From NCBI GenBank assembly GCA_043744275.1, contig JAYTUY010000251.1, forward strand, positions 1 through 13,985: a stretch of DNA of 13,985 bases, in the 5' to 3' direction. Made by a program: the position numbers and the translations under genes. The DNA is from JAAFJT01 sp043744275 (GTDB lineage: Bacteria > Bacteroidota > Bacteroidia > Chitinophagales > Saprospiraceae). Positions within the stretch are counted from its first letter, which is position 1; every line of letters begins with the position of its first letter. The notes under the pieces were generated by a model that ran no database searches, was not told the origin of the DNA, and worked only from the letters and a program-made list of their open reading frames with translations. Positions 7,122 to 13,598 of this stretch are shown here, piece after piece.

Positions 7122-7741
7122 ATTATAATCATTAAAAAATCCTTTTGAGCATCATCACCCATCATAAAAATATGTTCTCCGAAAATAGTGAAACCCATTT
7201 TTTGATAAAAGGCTATTGCTGCGGCATTATCAGCCCAGACACCCAGCCAAACGTAGTCAAATCCATTGTTTTTCGCTATTTCCATCGTTTTTTCTATCAT
7301 TAATCGACCGATTCCACGTCCTTTCATCTGCTTTATTACGTATATACGTTCGATTTCAACACCTTTTAGTTTTTTATAATCAGTATCGGATGGGTAAATG
7401 ACAGGAGACTCAGATTCAAGTGGCGATTTATCCATATTAATTTTAAAATAACCACAAATTTTTTCATCTTCAACAAAATAAAAATATGCCCCTTTTTGAA
7501 TTTGATTACCCCCCTCAGTATTGACACGTTTCTCGCTGAAAAAATCGTGTCCCTGCAATGACAAATTGTCGGATGATGAAGGCTTGAAGTCTTCTCTCAG
7601 TTTTTCAAGTGTAAAATTATTGTCTAAATATGCTTGAAAATCAGCAGGATTATTGAGGTGTTCATAAGTATCAATAAAGGTTTGTTTCACGATGGGAAGC
7701 AATATGTCTAATTCTGAAATTTTGACTGGTCGAATATTCAT
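7109..7741 (-). CDS. GNAT family N-acetyltransferase
   Basis: The product is 210 aa. The start at 7741 (MNIRPVKISELD) is chosen because it begins the GNAT beta-1 strand; an open frame back to 7795 only translates a palindromic repeat. The acetyl-CoA binding motif A is clear (IERIYVIKQMKGRGIGRLM), followed by motif B (WLGVWADNAAAIAFYQKMGF). The substrate is unknown; relatives acetylate small amines or protein N-termini. It is odd in carrying roughly 30-35 extra residues between helix 2 and the AYFYFVEDE strand (about residues 60-94). That segment is translated from a REP-like sequence (7505-7564) that includes a dispersed motif read as NTEGG. It is likely co-transcribed with tilS. Confidence 0.88.
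   Translation of the reverse strand: MNIRPVKISELDILLPIVKQTFIDTYEHLNNPADFQAYLDNNFTLEKLREDFKPSSSDNLSLQGHDFFSEKRVNTEGGNQIQKGAYFYFVEDEKICGYFKINMDKSPLESESPVIYPSDTDYKKLKGVEIERIYVIKQMKGRGIGRLMIEKTMEIAKNNGFDYVWLGVWADNAAAIAFYQKMGFTIFGEHIFMMGDDAQKDFLMIIILSY
7505..7564 (-). repeat. REP-like palindromic element inserted in frame in the GNAT gene
   Basis: On the minus strand this reads TGTCATTGCAGGGACACG, an imperfect stem, CGTGTCAATACTGAGGGGGG. It contains the inverted pair GACACG/CGTGTC and ends in the dispersed motif. A shorter relative (TGTCATTGCGAGGAACGTGG then CAACTGAGAAGGG) closes the window at 13951-13985. It is translated without a stop as SLQGHDFFSEKRVNTEGG. Confidence 0.55.
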
Positions 7742-7749
7742 AATGTATA

Positions 7750-7840
7750 GTAGCGCGGTTGTGTAATAAGTTAAATATTTATTACACAACCTCATTTAAT
7801 TTGATGTTTTTAATTTAGCGGAACTGGAGTTCCGCGCTAC
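7750..7840. repeat. Palindromic small element (MITE/REP-like) upstream of the GNAT gene
   Basis: The outer arms GTAGCGCGG (7750-7758) and CCGCGCTAC (7832-7840) are inverted. Inside are two further hairpins: a 13-bp stem 7757-7769/7779-7791 with a 9-base loop, and an 8-bp stem GCGGAACT/AGTTCCGC (7818-7825/7828-7835). It occupies the divergent gap between the GNAT gene and pgmB. The rest of the gap (7841-7996) is AT-rich with no clear element apart from the AGGCGAT ribosome-site candidate before pgmB. Confidence 0.55.
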
Positions 7841-7996
7841 ACTCGACCCAAAAATAACAGTCTCTCAGCAAAATTTATCATTTTCTTAATTGAAAAAAAG
7901 TTAAGTTTTAATTTTAAATTATCTTTACCGCGCCCTAAGAAATACAAACAGAATTAAAATCAAGATAAGTCATTTAAAATCAATTGTTTAGGCGAT

Positions 7997-8677
7997 ATGA
8001 ATAAAATTAAAGCGTGTATTTTTGACCTTGACGGTGTTATCTGCGACACTGCCAAATACCATTTTAAAGCTTGGAGAAAGTTAGCAAACGAACTGGGGTT
8101 TGACTTTACCGAAGAAGAAAATGAAAAATTGAAGGGCGTGAGCCGAGTCGAATCTCTTAATCTTATCCTCTCTTGGGGCGGCATGGAAGAGCATGATGAT
8201 GAAGTAAAAACCGCAATGGCGGATAAAAAAAATGCTTGGTATTTGGATTTCATCACGCATATGTCGCCCGATGAAACTTTGCCAGGGGTGAAGAATTTCT
8301 TAGATGATTTGAAAAAACGAAAAATCAAAATTGTACTGGGCTCAGCCAGTAAAAACTCAGTCACCATCCTTGAAAGAATCGGCTTAATGCATTATTTTGA
8401 TGCCATTATTGACGGTAACAAAACCACTCGAAGCAAACCCGATCCTGAGGTATTTCTCTTAGGTGCACAAGCTATTGGAGCTGAACCTAAAGAGTGTATC
8501 GTCTTTGAAGATGCTGAAAAAGGTGTTGAAGCAGCCTTAGATGGTGGCTTTTATACAGTCGGCGTGGGCAGTCATGATGTCTTGGATGAAGCCCATATTG
8601 TGATTCCTGGCTTTGAATATATAGATTATAGCGAAGTTTTGGAGGCACTTTCTGCTTCTGTTAGCTCTTTAAAATAA
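7997..8677 (+). CDS. pgmB: Beta-phosphoglucomutase
   Basis: The product is 226 aa, a cytoplasmic HAD-superfamily mutase that converts beta-D-glucose-1-phosphate to glucose-6-phosphate through a beta-glucose-1,6-bisphosphate intermediate. The nucleophile Asp10 and acid/base Asp12 are in FDLDGVICDTA, matching the Lactococcus enzyme's FDLDGVITDTA. The cap-domain YHFKAW and KGVSRVESL, motif II LGSASKN, motif III Lys in TRSKPDPEVF, and the Mg-binding FEDAEKGVEA are all present. Length and order are normal. The ATG at 7997 follows AGGCGAT. It lies upstream of the GH65 phosphorylase in the same direction, the usual pairing, because the phosphorylase makes the mutase's substrate. The 183-bp gap holds a large palindrome that may attenuate or separate the two. 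Confidence 0.94.
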   Translation: MNKIKACIFDLDGVICDTAKYHFKAWRKLANELGFDFTEEENEKLKGVSRVESLNLILSWGGMEEHDDEVKTAMADKKNAWYLDFITHMSPDETLPGVKNFLDDLKKRKIKIVLGSASKNSVTILERIGLMHYFDAIIDGNKTTRSKPDPEVFLLGAQAIGAEPKECIVFEDAEKGVEAALDGGFYTVGVGSHDVLDEAHIVIPGFEYIDYSEVLEALSASVSSLK

Positions 8678-8693
8678 TGGCTTTTTTTTGACA

Positions 8694-8797
8694 TTTCCCC
8701 CTAACCCCCGAAGGGGGAACGCTTTGGAAGATAATAAAATTAATGCTATAATTTACATTACTTCGAAAGCGTTCCCCCTTCGGGGGTTAGGGGGAAA
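8694..8797. repeat. Perfect 32-bp-arm palindrome between pgmB and the GH65 gene
   Basis: The arms 8694-8725 and 8766-8797 are exact reverse complements over 32 bp with a 40-base loop, and the stem extends four more pairs after one mismatch. Each arm is itself palindromic (CCCCCGAAGGGGG). From memory, C-run/GAA/G-run sequences of this kind are widespread intergenic repeats in Bacteroidota. A hairpin this stable in an mRNA would stall or terminate transcription, or protect the pgmB 3' end. Confidence 0.85.
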
Positions 8798-8860
8798 ACG
8801 AAAATAAAGCACTCAATTTCTACAATCTGCTTTTTATTATATTTCAATCAATTTTAAATA

Positions 8861-11185
8861 ATGAAAAATTACATCAAACACGACGAATGGTGTATCGTGG
8901 AAGAAGGTTTTGTACCTGATTACAACGAAATCTCCGAATCCCTTTGCTCTATCGGCAATGGTCGGATGGGTCAACGCGCCAATTTTGAAGAGACTTATAC
9001 AGGCAAAACGCTGAAAGGCACTTACGTTGCTGGCGTTTATTATCCCGATAAAACCAAAGTGGGTTGGTGGAAAAATGGCTATCCTGAATATTTTGCAAAG
9101 GTCTTAAATGCCCCGTCTTGGATTGGGATTGATGTCGAATTGGATGGTGAAATGCTGGATTTAGCTAAGTGCGAAGTCTTGGATTTTAAGCGTGTTTTGA
9201 ATATGCGCGAAGGCTTTTTAGAGCGTAAAGCCCGTGTCAAAACGGCTTTGGGTCGGATTGTTGAAATACATTCCAAACGGTTTTGTTCAATCGTTGATGA
9301 TCAGTGTGGAGCTATTCGTTATGCCGTAAAATCGGTTAATTTTTCAGGTAAAATATCCATTACCCCCTCAGTAGATGCCGATGTTTCTAATAAAGATACG
9401 AATTGGGATGAGAAATTTTGGAATGAAGAAACCAAATTGGTTAAAAATGCTCAGGCTTTTGTCATAGCTTCTACTAAAAAAACGGATTTTCATGTTGCAA
9501 CGGGTATGAAATTTCGATTATTCGTTGATAATAAAGAGTTAGACGATTTTGTAGCCTTTCGTCGGAAGCGGGATAAATATGCTGCTTGCACTGTTGATGT
9601 GAAAATGACTGAGGGGTCTGAGATTGTGGTGTATAAATATGCCTCAGTTTTATCTTCTGAAAATCATCCGAAAGAGGAATTATTGAAACGGTCGCAAGAG
9701 GTGTTGAAAAATTTTGAAAAAAAAGGTTTTGAAGTGGCTTTAGCAGAACAAGCCGCCGCTTGGATTGCCAAATGGGAAGCATCTGATATTGTGATTGAAG
9801 GCGATGTGTCGGCTCAACAAGGCATTCGTTTCAATATTTTTCAACTCAATCAAACTTATACAGGCGAAGACGAACGCCTCAATATTGGACCAAAAGGTTT
9901 TACAGGTGAAAAATATGGCGGTTCTACTTATTGGGATACCGAAGCTTACTGCCTTCCATTTTATTTAGTGAATGCAGAGGAAAAAGTAGCCCGCAATCTC
10001 TTGGTTTATCGCTACAAACACCTTCAAAAAGCCATTGAAAACGCTCAAAAACTCGGTTTTACTGAGGGGGCGGCTTTGTATCCGATGGTGACAATCAATG
10101 GTGAAGAGTGCCACAATGAATGGGAAATTACCTTCGAGGAAATACATCGCAACGGCGCAATTGCCTACGCCATTTATGATTACATCAATTATACCGACGA
10201 TAAAAAATACTTGGCTGAACATGGGCTTGAGGTGTTGATTGGCATTGCACGCTTTTGGGCACAACGTGTACATTGGTCAACCATGCGCAATCAATATGTA
10301 ATGCACGGCGTAACAGGACCGAATGAATATGAGAACAATATCAATAATAACTGGTACACGAGTTACATAGCGCGTTGGTGTATGCAATATGCGATGGAAG
10401 CGTTGGATTATGTGAAACAAACCGCGCCTGCACAATATCTTGCCATTGTCAATACCACCCATTTTAATGTTGAAACAGAAACAACAAAATGGACAGATAT
10501 ATGCGATAAGTTCTTCTTGCCTGAAGAGAAAAACCTTGGCATTTTCTTACAGCAAGACAATTATATGGATAAAGACCTTTTGACGATTCATGATTTGCGT
10601 CCGCAAGACCGCCCCATCAATCAAAAATGGTCGTGGGATAGGATATTGCGCTCATGTTTTATCAAACAGGCTGATGTTTTACAAGGGCTTTACCTTTTTG
10701 AAGATGATTTTGATTTGGAAACACACAAGCGCAATTTCGATTTTTACGAACCACGCACGGTGCATGAATCATCACTTTCGCCTTGTGTCCATGTGATATT
10801 AGCCGCTAAAATTGGCAATTATGATAAGGCTTACGAAATGTATCTCCGCACCAGCCGCTTAGACCTCGACGACTATAATAATGACACTGAAGATGGTCTG
10901 CACATTACTTCAATGGCAGGCACTTGGATGTCGGTCGTGAAAGGCTTCGGGGGTATGCGCGTGAAAGATGGCATGGTTCATTTCAACCCATATTTGCCGA
11001 GTGCTTGGCAATCCATCGCATTTAAAGTCCGTTTCAGAGGCTCAAGTTTGGAAGTGAAAGTGACTAAAAATGCTGTAGAAGTTCAAAATCTCAGCGATAA
11101 AGCGATAGATGTCATGATTCATGGTGAGAAAAAACATGTGGCGGCGCATCAATCGTTGGAGATGGCTTTGGGGGTCATGGCGTGA
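8861..11185 (+). CDS. GH65 disaccharide phosphorylase (maltose-phosphorylase-like)
   Basis: The product is 774 aa, a cytoplasmic inverting phosphorylase that splits an alpha-glucosyl disaccharide with phosphate into beta-D-glucose-1-phosphate and a sugar. The N-terminal beta-sandwich starts with EWCIVEEGF and the ESLCSIGNGRMGQR segment. The (alpha/alpha)6 domain has the general acid Glu489 in VTGPNEYENN, close to Glu487 of the Lactobacillus brevis maltose phosphorylase. Phosphate-site candidates are Ser637-Ser638 in VHESSLSP and His681 in GLHITSMAGTW. Length fits the family. Context with pgmB supports phosphorolysis rather than hydrolysis. Maltose is the best guess from the PNEYENNINNNWYT loop, but kojibiose, nigerose or trehalose cannot be excluded. 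Three dispersed motifs are embedded (9364, 9608, 10061). Confidence 0.93.
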   Translation: MKNYIKHDEWCIVEEGFVPDYNEISESLCSIGNGRMGQRANFEETYTGKTLKGTYVAGVYYPDKTKVGWWKNGYPEYFAKVLNAPSWIGIDVELDGEMLDLAKCEVLDFKRVLNMREGFLERKARVKTALGRIVEIHSKRFCSIVDDQCGAIRYAVKSVNFSGKISITPSVDADVSNKDTNWDEKFWNEETKLVKNAQAFVIASTKKTDFHVATGMKFRLFVDNKELDDFVAFRRKRDKYAACTVDVKMTEGSEIVVYKYASVLSSENHPKEELLKRSQEVLKNFEKKGFEVALAEQAAAWIAKWEASDIVIEGDVSAQQGIRFNIFQLNQTYTGEDERLNIGPKGFTGEKYGGSTYWDTEAYCLPFYLVNAEEKVARNLLVYRYKHLQKAIENAQKLGFTEGAALYPMVTINGEECHNEWEITFEEIHRNGAIAYAIYDYINYTDDKKYLAEHGLEVLIGIARFWAQRVHWSTMRNQYVMHGVTGPNEYENNINNNWYTSYIARWCMQYAMEALDYVKQTAPAQYLAIVNTTHFNVETETTKWTDICDKFFLPEEKNLGIFLQQDNYMDKDLLTIHDLRPQDRPINQKWSWDRILRSCFIKQADVLQGLYLFEDDFDLETHKRNFDFYEPRTVHESSLSPCVHVILAAKIGNYDKAYEMYLRTSRLDLDDYNNDTEDGLHITSMAGTWMSVVKGFGGMRVKDGMVHFNPYLPSAWQSIAFKVRFRGSSLEVKVTKNAVEVQNLSDKAIDVMIHGEKKHVAAHQSLEMALGVMA

Positions 11186-11221
11186 TCGATAAAATGATTA
11201 AGTCCTTGCTTTAGTTGTTAA

Positions 11222-11252
11222 AAAAGCCTTTTGCTTGTTGCAAAAGGCTTTT
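11222..11252. terminator. Bidirectional intrinsic terminator after the GH65 gene
   Basis: The hairpin has a perfect 13-bp stem, AAAAGCCTTTTGC (11222-11234) and its complement (11240-11252), and a 5-base loop. It ends in T-runs on both strands, 36 bp after the GH65 stop. On the minus strand it could also end transcripts of the Rpn gene, whose stop lies about 97 bp away. Confidence 0.88.
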
Positions 11253-11281
11253 GTTGTTCACGAGCAACCACCCAGTACTTT

Positions 11282-11305
11282 GATTGAAAATTGTGAGTAG
11301 TTTGA
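11282..11305. repeat. 24-bp outer direct repeat, left copy
   Basis: This matches 13112-13135 at 22 of 24 positions (core GAAAATTGTGAGT). The two copies lie just outside the whole Rpn block (full gene, remnant and both 130-bp repeats), so they may mark the borders of a duplicated or inserted segment. Confidence 0.5.
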
Positions 11306-11348
11306 GTGGTAACTTATGCCAGCGGTTATTTTTATTATTTTGATACAA

Positions 11349-12227
11349 TTATAGTTTGTTATCGCGTTTTATTTGCTTGACAAATTCTATACTAACATCA
11401 AAGTCTTCGGCAATTTCTTCCATTGATAATTTGTCTCTTTTTAATGATTTAATTATTCCATTTGTCTTTCCTTTAATTTCTCCTTCATCATAAGCTGTGT
11501 CAATTACATTTTTAAGGTCTCTGTATGATTTCAAACTTTCTTCATATTGTTCTTTTTCTTCGGGTGTAAATTTCGCTATCTCGGCTGCTTCAAATAGTCT
11601 ATGAAACACCTTTTCTTGTAATTTCATCGGTCTTTCTGTTAAACTCGATAAATGCTTCAAAACATATAACCACTTATCATATGTTGTTTCTAATTCTTCT
11701 TCTGTCTTAGTAAAATGAGGCATTTCCAAGTATATAAAGGTCAATTTGTCGTAAAAAACTTTACCTTTTTGATTTTTCAATTGTACTTCATGTCTCACTT
11801 CTTGAATATCTGTCTTCATATCTTCTATTGTCTCATCAGGACTAAAAGTAAAATCTAATATCCCAACTGTATAAATCGGCGACAGTTTATAATTCCAATC
11901 GCCTGTTTGCGCTTGTTCTTGTATTGGAAATGAAGAATAAAATACACTTCTATCTTTGAAATAGTTTTGTTTCGCTTTTTGCATTTCAACAATAAATCGC
12001 TCCCCAAGCGAACTGATACAATATAAGTCAAATATCGCTTTTCGGTCTATTTCTGTCTGACCAATACGCTCGTTATTACTATATTTTAAATCAAATATTC
12101 TTTTCTGGTCAGGCAAAATGACCTCATTCAAAAAATCAATCAACAGGTCTTTATTTAGTTCTGTACCGAACAGTTTTTTGAAGCCGAAATCGGTAAATGG
12201 ATTAATATATTTTTCTTTAACTGCCAT
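11349..12227 (-). CDS. Rpn family recombination-promoting nuclease / putative transposase (PD-(D/E)XK)
   Basis: The product is 292 aa. Rpn proteins of this type are DNA endonucleases linked to RecA-independent recombination and often annotated as transposases. The N-terminus YINPFTDFGFKKLFG is the family signature. The catalytic D-(E)xK-like residues are Asp67 in IFDLYC and Glu81-x-Gln83 in FIVEMQ. The C-terminal third is helical (EEKEQYEESLKSYRDLKNVIDTAYDEG) and ends in a short helix-turn-helix-like segment (LSMEEIAEDFDVSIEFVKQI). It appears intact. The ATG at 12227 lies 20 bp from a TAACTTTG box. A degraded second member lies directly upstream (12456-12788). Confidence 0.9.
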   Translation of the reverse strand: MAVKEKYINPFTDFGFKKLFGTELNKDLLIDFLNEVILPDQKRIFDLKYSNNERIGQTEIDRKAIFDLYCISSLGERFIVEMQKAKQNYFKDRSVFYSSFPIQEQAQTGDWNYKLSPIYTVGILDFTFSPDETIEDMKTDIQEVRHEVQLKNQKGKVFYDKLTFIYLEMPHFTKTEEELETTYDKWLYVLKHLSSLTERPMKLQEKVFHRLFEAAEIAKFTPEEKEQYEESLKSYRDLKNVIDTAYDEGEIKGKTNGIIKSLKRDKLSMEEIAEDFDVSIEFVKQIKRDNKL

Positions 12228-12246
12228 TATTGTAGTTTTTAGACTA

Positions 12247-12254
12247 CAAAGTTA
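12247..12254 (-). promoter_or_regulatory. Candidate -7 box (TAACTTTG) of the Rpn gene
   Basis: On the minus strand TAACTTTG fits the Bacteroidota TAnnTTTG consensus, ending 20 bp upstream of the ATG at 12227. A 6-bp inverted repeat (TGTAGT/ACTACA, 12231-12236/12243-12248) lies between box and start. No convincing -33 element is seen. Confidence 0.4.
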
Positions 12255-12346
12255 ACAACGTTTTTGATTTTGGTATGAGTATTTTTTCCTTGTATTTGTT
12301 GAGAACTTAAAGGAAAACCACCGCAATACCCCCTGCAGCAGCAAGA

Positions 12347-12476
12347 AGCAAAATGGCATTTCAGGTCTTGTTGGGCGTTCTGGACTACAAATGGCTTTAA
12401 TAAAGCAGTAAAAAGATTCAATACTGAGGGGGTAAATTTTTATTTAACTATGAAGTCAAAGACTTACAGGATGCCA
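12347..12476. repeat. 130-bp direct repeat, copy A
   Basis: This aligns along its length with 12916-13047 at my estimate of 80-85 percent identity with small indels; the best-conserved part is GCTACAAATGGCTTTAATAA-like sequence followed by the motif and ATGAAGTCAAAGACTTA. It carries an exact ACTGAGGGG (12423-12431). It begins about 120 bp upstream of the full Rpn gene and overlaps the last codons of the Rpn remnant. Confidence 0.85.
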
Positions 12477-12497
12477 CTTTACCCCCCCCTCAGTATT
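12420..12497. terminator. Second inverted pair of ACTGAGGGG motifs (hairpin)
   Basis: The arms AATACTGAGGGGG (12420-12432) and its complement (12485-12497) form a 13-bp stem with a 52-base loop. It lies across the stop codon of the Rpn remnant. The right arm is expanded to a run of eight C (12482-12489). It could terminate the remnant's transcript, although the loop is long and no T-run directly follows. Confidence 0.4.
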
Positions 12498-12788
12498 TGA
12501 GTGGTTTTTTATGATTTCTTCAACTCTCTCAATTGAAATCTTTGCTATTTTAGCAATTCTATCATTTGTAATTCCATCTTTGTGCATTTCAATGACCAAT
12601 TCTGTTTCTCTCCTTTCTTCACCTTTTTCTATACCTTTTTGCAATGATTTTTCCACTCTACCTCTATCATCTTGTTCACGCATGGCGGCATAGTTATAAG
12701 CATCTAATTCTGCCTGTGTCCAGCTATTTTTATTGGCATCTTCGTATGCTTCTTTTAATCCTTCATTTTTTACATCTACAAATTTCAT
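12456..12788 (-). CDS. C-terminal remnant of an Rpn-family protein
   Basis: The open frame is 110 aa, from the ATG at 12788; a TTG two codons upstream is less likely. It aligns by eye with the helical C-terminal part of Rpn proteins (WTQAELDAYNYAAMREQDDRGR, then KGIEKGEERRETELVIEMHKDGITNDRIAKIAKISIERVEEII), but the nuclease domain with its Asp and Glu-x-Gln is absent. The sequence differs from that of the adjacent full gene, so it is from another subfamily. The last 13 residues (NTEGGVKWHPVSL) are read from the dispersed motif and copy A of the 130-bp repeat, so the original end has been lost. It is probably a decayed gene, but a TAAATTTG box 17 bp upstream of the ATG means expression is possible. 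Confidence 0.65.
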   Translation of the reverse strand: MKFVDVKNEGLKEAYEDANKNSWTQAELDAYNYAAMREQDDRGRVEKSLQKGIEKGEERRETELVIEMHKDGITNDRIAKIAKISIERVEEIIKNHSNTEGGVKWHPVSL

Positions 12789-12804
12789 AGTCAAATTTTT
12801 TATG

Positions 12805-12812
12805 CAAATTTA
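12805..12812 (-). promoter_or_regulatory. Candidate -7 box (TAAATTTG) of the Rpn remnant
   Basis: On the minus strand TAAATTTG matches TAnnTTTG and ends 17 bp before the ATG at 12788. The rest of 12789-12915 is AT-rich with no other visible element. Confidence 0.35.
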
Positions 12813-12915
12813 AACCTTTTTTGACTTGAAATCCTTATTCAAATGTTTTTTCTTTTTTCATTTAATTGCGATGAAAGCAGTCTGTGATAGGAAATTTCGA
12901 TGACAAGGTCTGCAA

Positions 12916-13047
12916 AGCAAAATAGTATTTTAAGGTCTTGTTGGATGTGCTGGGCTACAAATGGCTTTAATAAAGCGTTAAAAGATTCAATACTGAGGGA
13001 GTGAATTTTTTATTTAACCATGAAGTCAAAGACTTAAAAGATACGAC
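12916..13047. repeat. 130-bp direct repeat, copy B
   Basis: This is the partner of 12347-12476, in the same orientation and also about 130 bp upstream of an Rpn reading frame. Its motif copy is mutated at one base (ACTGAGGGA, 12992-13000). The rest of the 400-bp gene-free stretch holds a small hairpin at 13079-13096 and the 24-bp outer repeat at 13112-13135. Confidence 0.85.
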
Positions 13048-13078
13048 ATAAAGGGTTAGGAGACCCATTTACTGCCTG

Positions 13079-13096
13079 TCCCGAAACCCTTCGGGA
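13079..13096. repeat. Small GC-rich hairpin (REP-like)
   Basis: TCCCGAA (13079-13085) and TTCGGGA (13090-13096) form a 7-bp stem with a 4-base loop in otherwise AT-rich intergenic DNA. There is no T-run, so it is more like a dispersed palindrome than a terminator. Confidence 0.45.
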
Positions 13097-13111
13097 AGCA
13101 GCCCGTTCATG

Positions 13112-13135
13112 GATGGAAAATTGTGAGTTGTTTGA
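13112..13135. repeat. 24-bp outer direct repeat, right copy
   Basis: This is the counterpart of 11282-11305 (22 of 24 identical). It lies between copy B and the retropepsin gene, at the outer edge of the Rpn block. Confidence 0.5.
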
Positions 13136-13187
13136 ATTATATATTTTGTCATCGTGGGAATCAAAAATTTATCCATAGTCATTCAAC

Positions 13188-13592
13188 TTATTTTTTTGGT
13201 TTTACTTCAAACTCAAAACTATTTCTAAAAAAGCAAACCTCAAATTCATTGAAAAAATTAGTTTGTCCTAAAATAATAGGCGTATTGTTGTGTGACACCC
13301 ATGCAAAAGCAAGAGATACAGGTGCGAAATTACTAATTTCAGCTTTAACTATAATAGGTTGAGCCAATGTATTAGCCATATTTCCTGCAAGACGGATAAC
13401 AGCTTTTTGGGAATCCCATATTGCGCCCAATTGTTGACCAACCGAAAATGGTAATACATTAATAGTTGCACCACTATCAACAAGTCCAAAAACGTCAATT
13501 GATAAATTATTCAATTTGAGAGTTAACGGTAAACGTGGCATACTGTCTAATTGAGTATGGCTTGGATGTGTAGTCGAGTAAGAAAATCTCAT
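13188..13592 (-). CDS. Retropepsin-like aspartic protease (clan AA)
   Basis: The product is 134 aa, the size of a single-lobe retropepsin that would act as a dimer. The catalytic Asp39 lies in LVDSGATINVLP, preceded by the beta-strand DVFG and followed later by the hydrophobic-Gly flap partner PIILGQTNFFNEFEV (105-119), where ILG is the conserved clan AA element. There is no signal peptide, so it is probably cytoplasmic. The ATG at 13592 lies six bases after the stop of the small upstream gene, so the two are co-translated. From memory the same pair, with closely similar sequences (MRF(S/P)Y start, LGA-W, LAFAW), is frequent in cyanobacteria. The substrate is unknown; the upstream partner or a regulator is an inferred target. 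Confidence 0.85.
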   Translation of the reverse strand: MRFSYSTTHPSHTQLDSMPRLPLTLKLNNLSIDVFGLVDSGATINVLPFSVGQQLGAIWDSQKAVIRLAGNMANTLAQPIIVKAEISNFAPVSLAFAWVSHNNTPIILGQTNFFNEFEVCFFRNSFEFEVKPKK

Positions 13593-13598
13593 AGTTGT

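Larger units (their letters stand above)
843..12494. repeat. Dispersed 9-mer ACTGAGGGG, 18 exact copies
   Basis: Plus-strand copies start at 843, 1285, 2572, 3711, 4928, 6281, 9608, 10061 and 12423. Minus-strand copies span 1065-1073, 2877-2885, 3678-3686, 5728-5736, 6635-6643, 6899-6907, 7511-7519, 9364-9372 and 12486-12494. One-base variants are at 6079-6087 and 12992-13000. The extended consensus is TACTGAGGGG(G)T: 13 of 18 have the leading T, and every copy is followed by G or T. Fourteen copies lie in or touch genes, four are intergenic. In genes it is read as TEG, LRG, (T/Y)PSV or TPQY/PPQ, so no single frame or peptide explains it. Confidence 0.93.

Noticed and set aside
7742..7795. 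N-terminal extension of the GNAT protein (18 residues)
   Set aside because: It translates a 13-bp-stem hairpin of a repeat; GNAT homology begins at MNIRPVKISE.
12239..12421. 60-aa minus-strand open frame in copy A of the 130-bp repeat
   Set aside because: The related copy B keeps a similar frame (LLKPFV-Q--QQDLK) but only after a one-base indel. The frame starts and ends arbitrarily, so it is better explained as repeat DNA.
843..12494. ACTGAGGGG as Chi or KOPS
   Set aside because: Those are strand-polarised; here the copies divide nine and nine between strands. A single window cannot exclude proximity to a polarity switch point, but interleaving of both orientations throughout argues against it.
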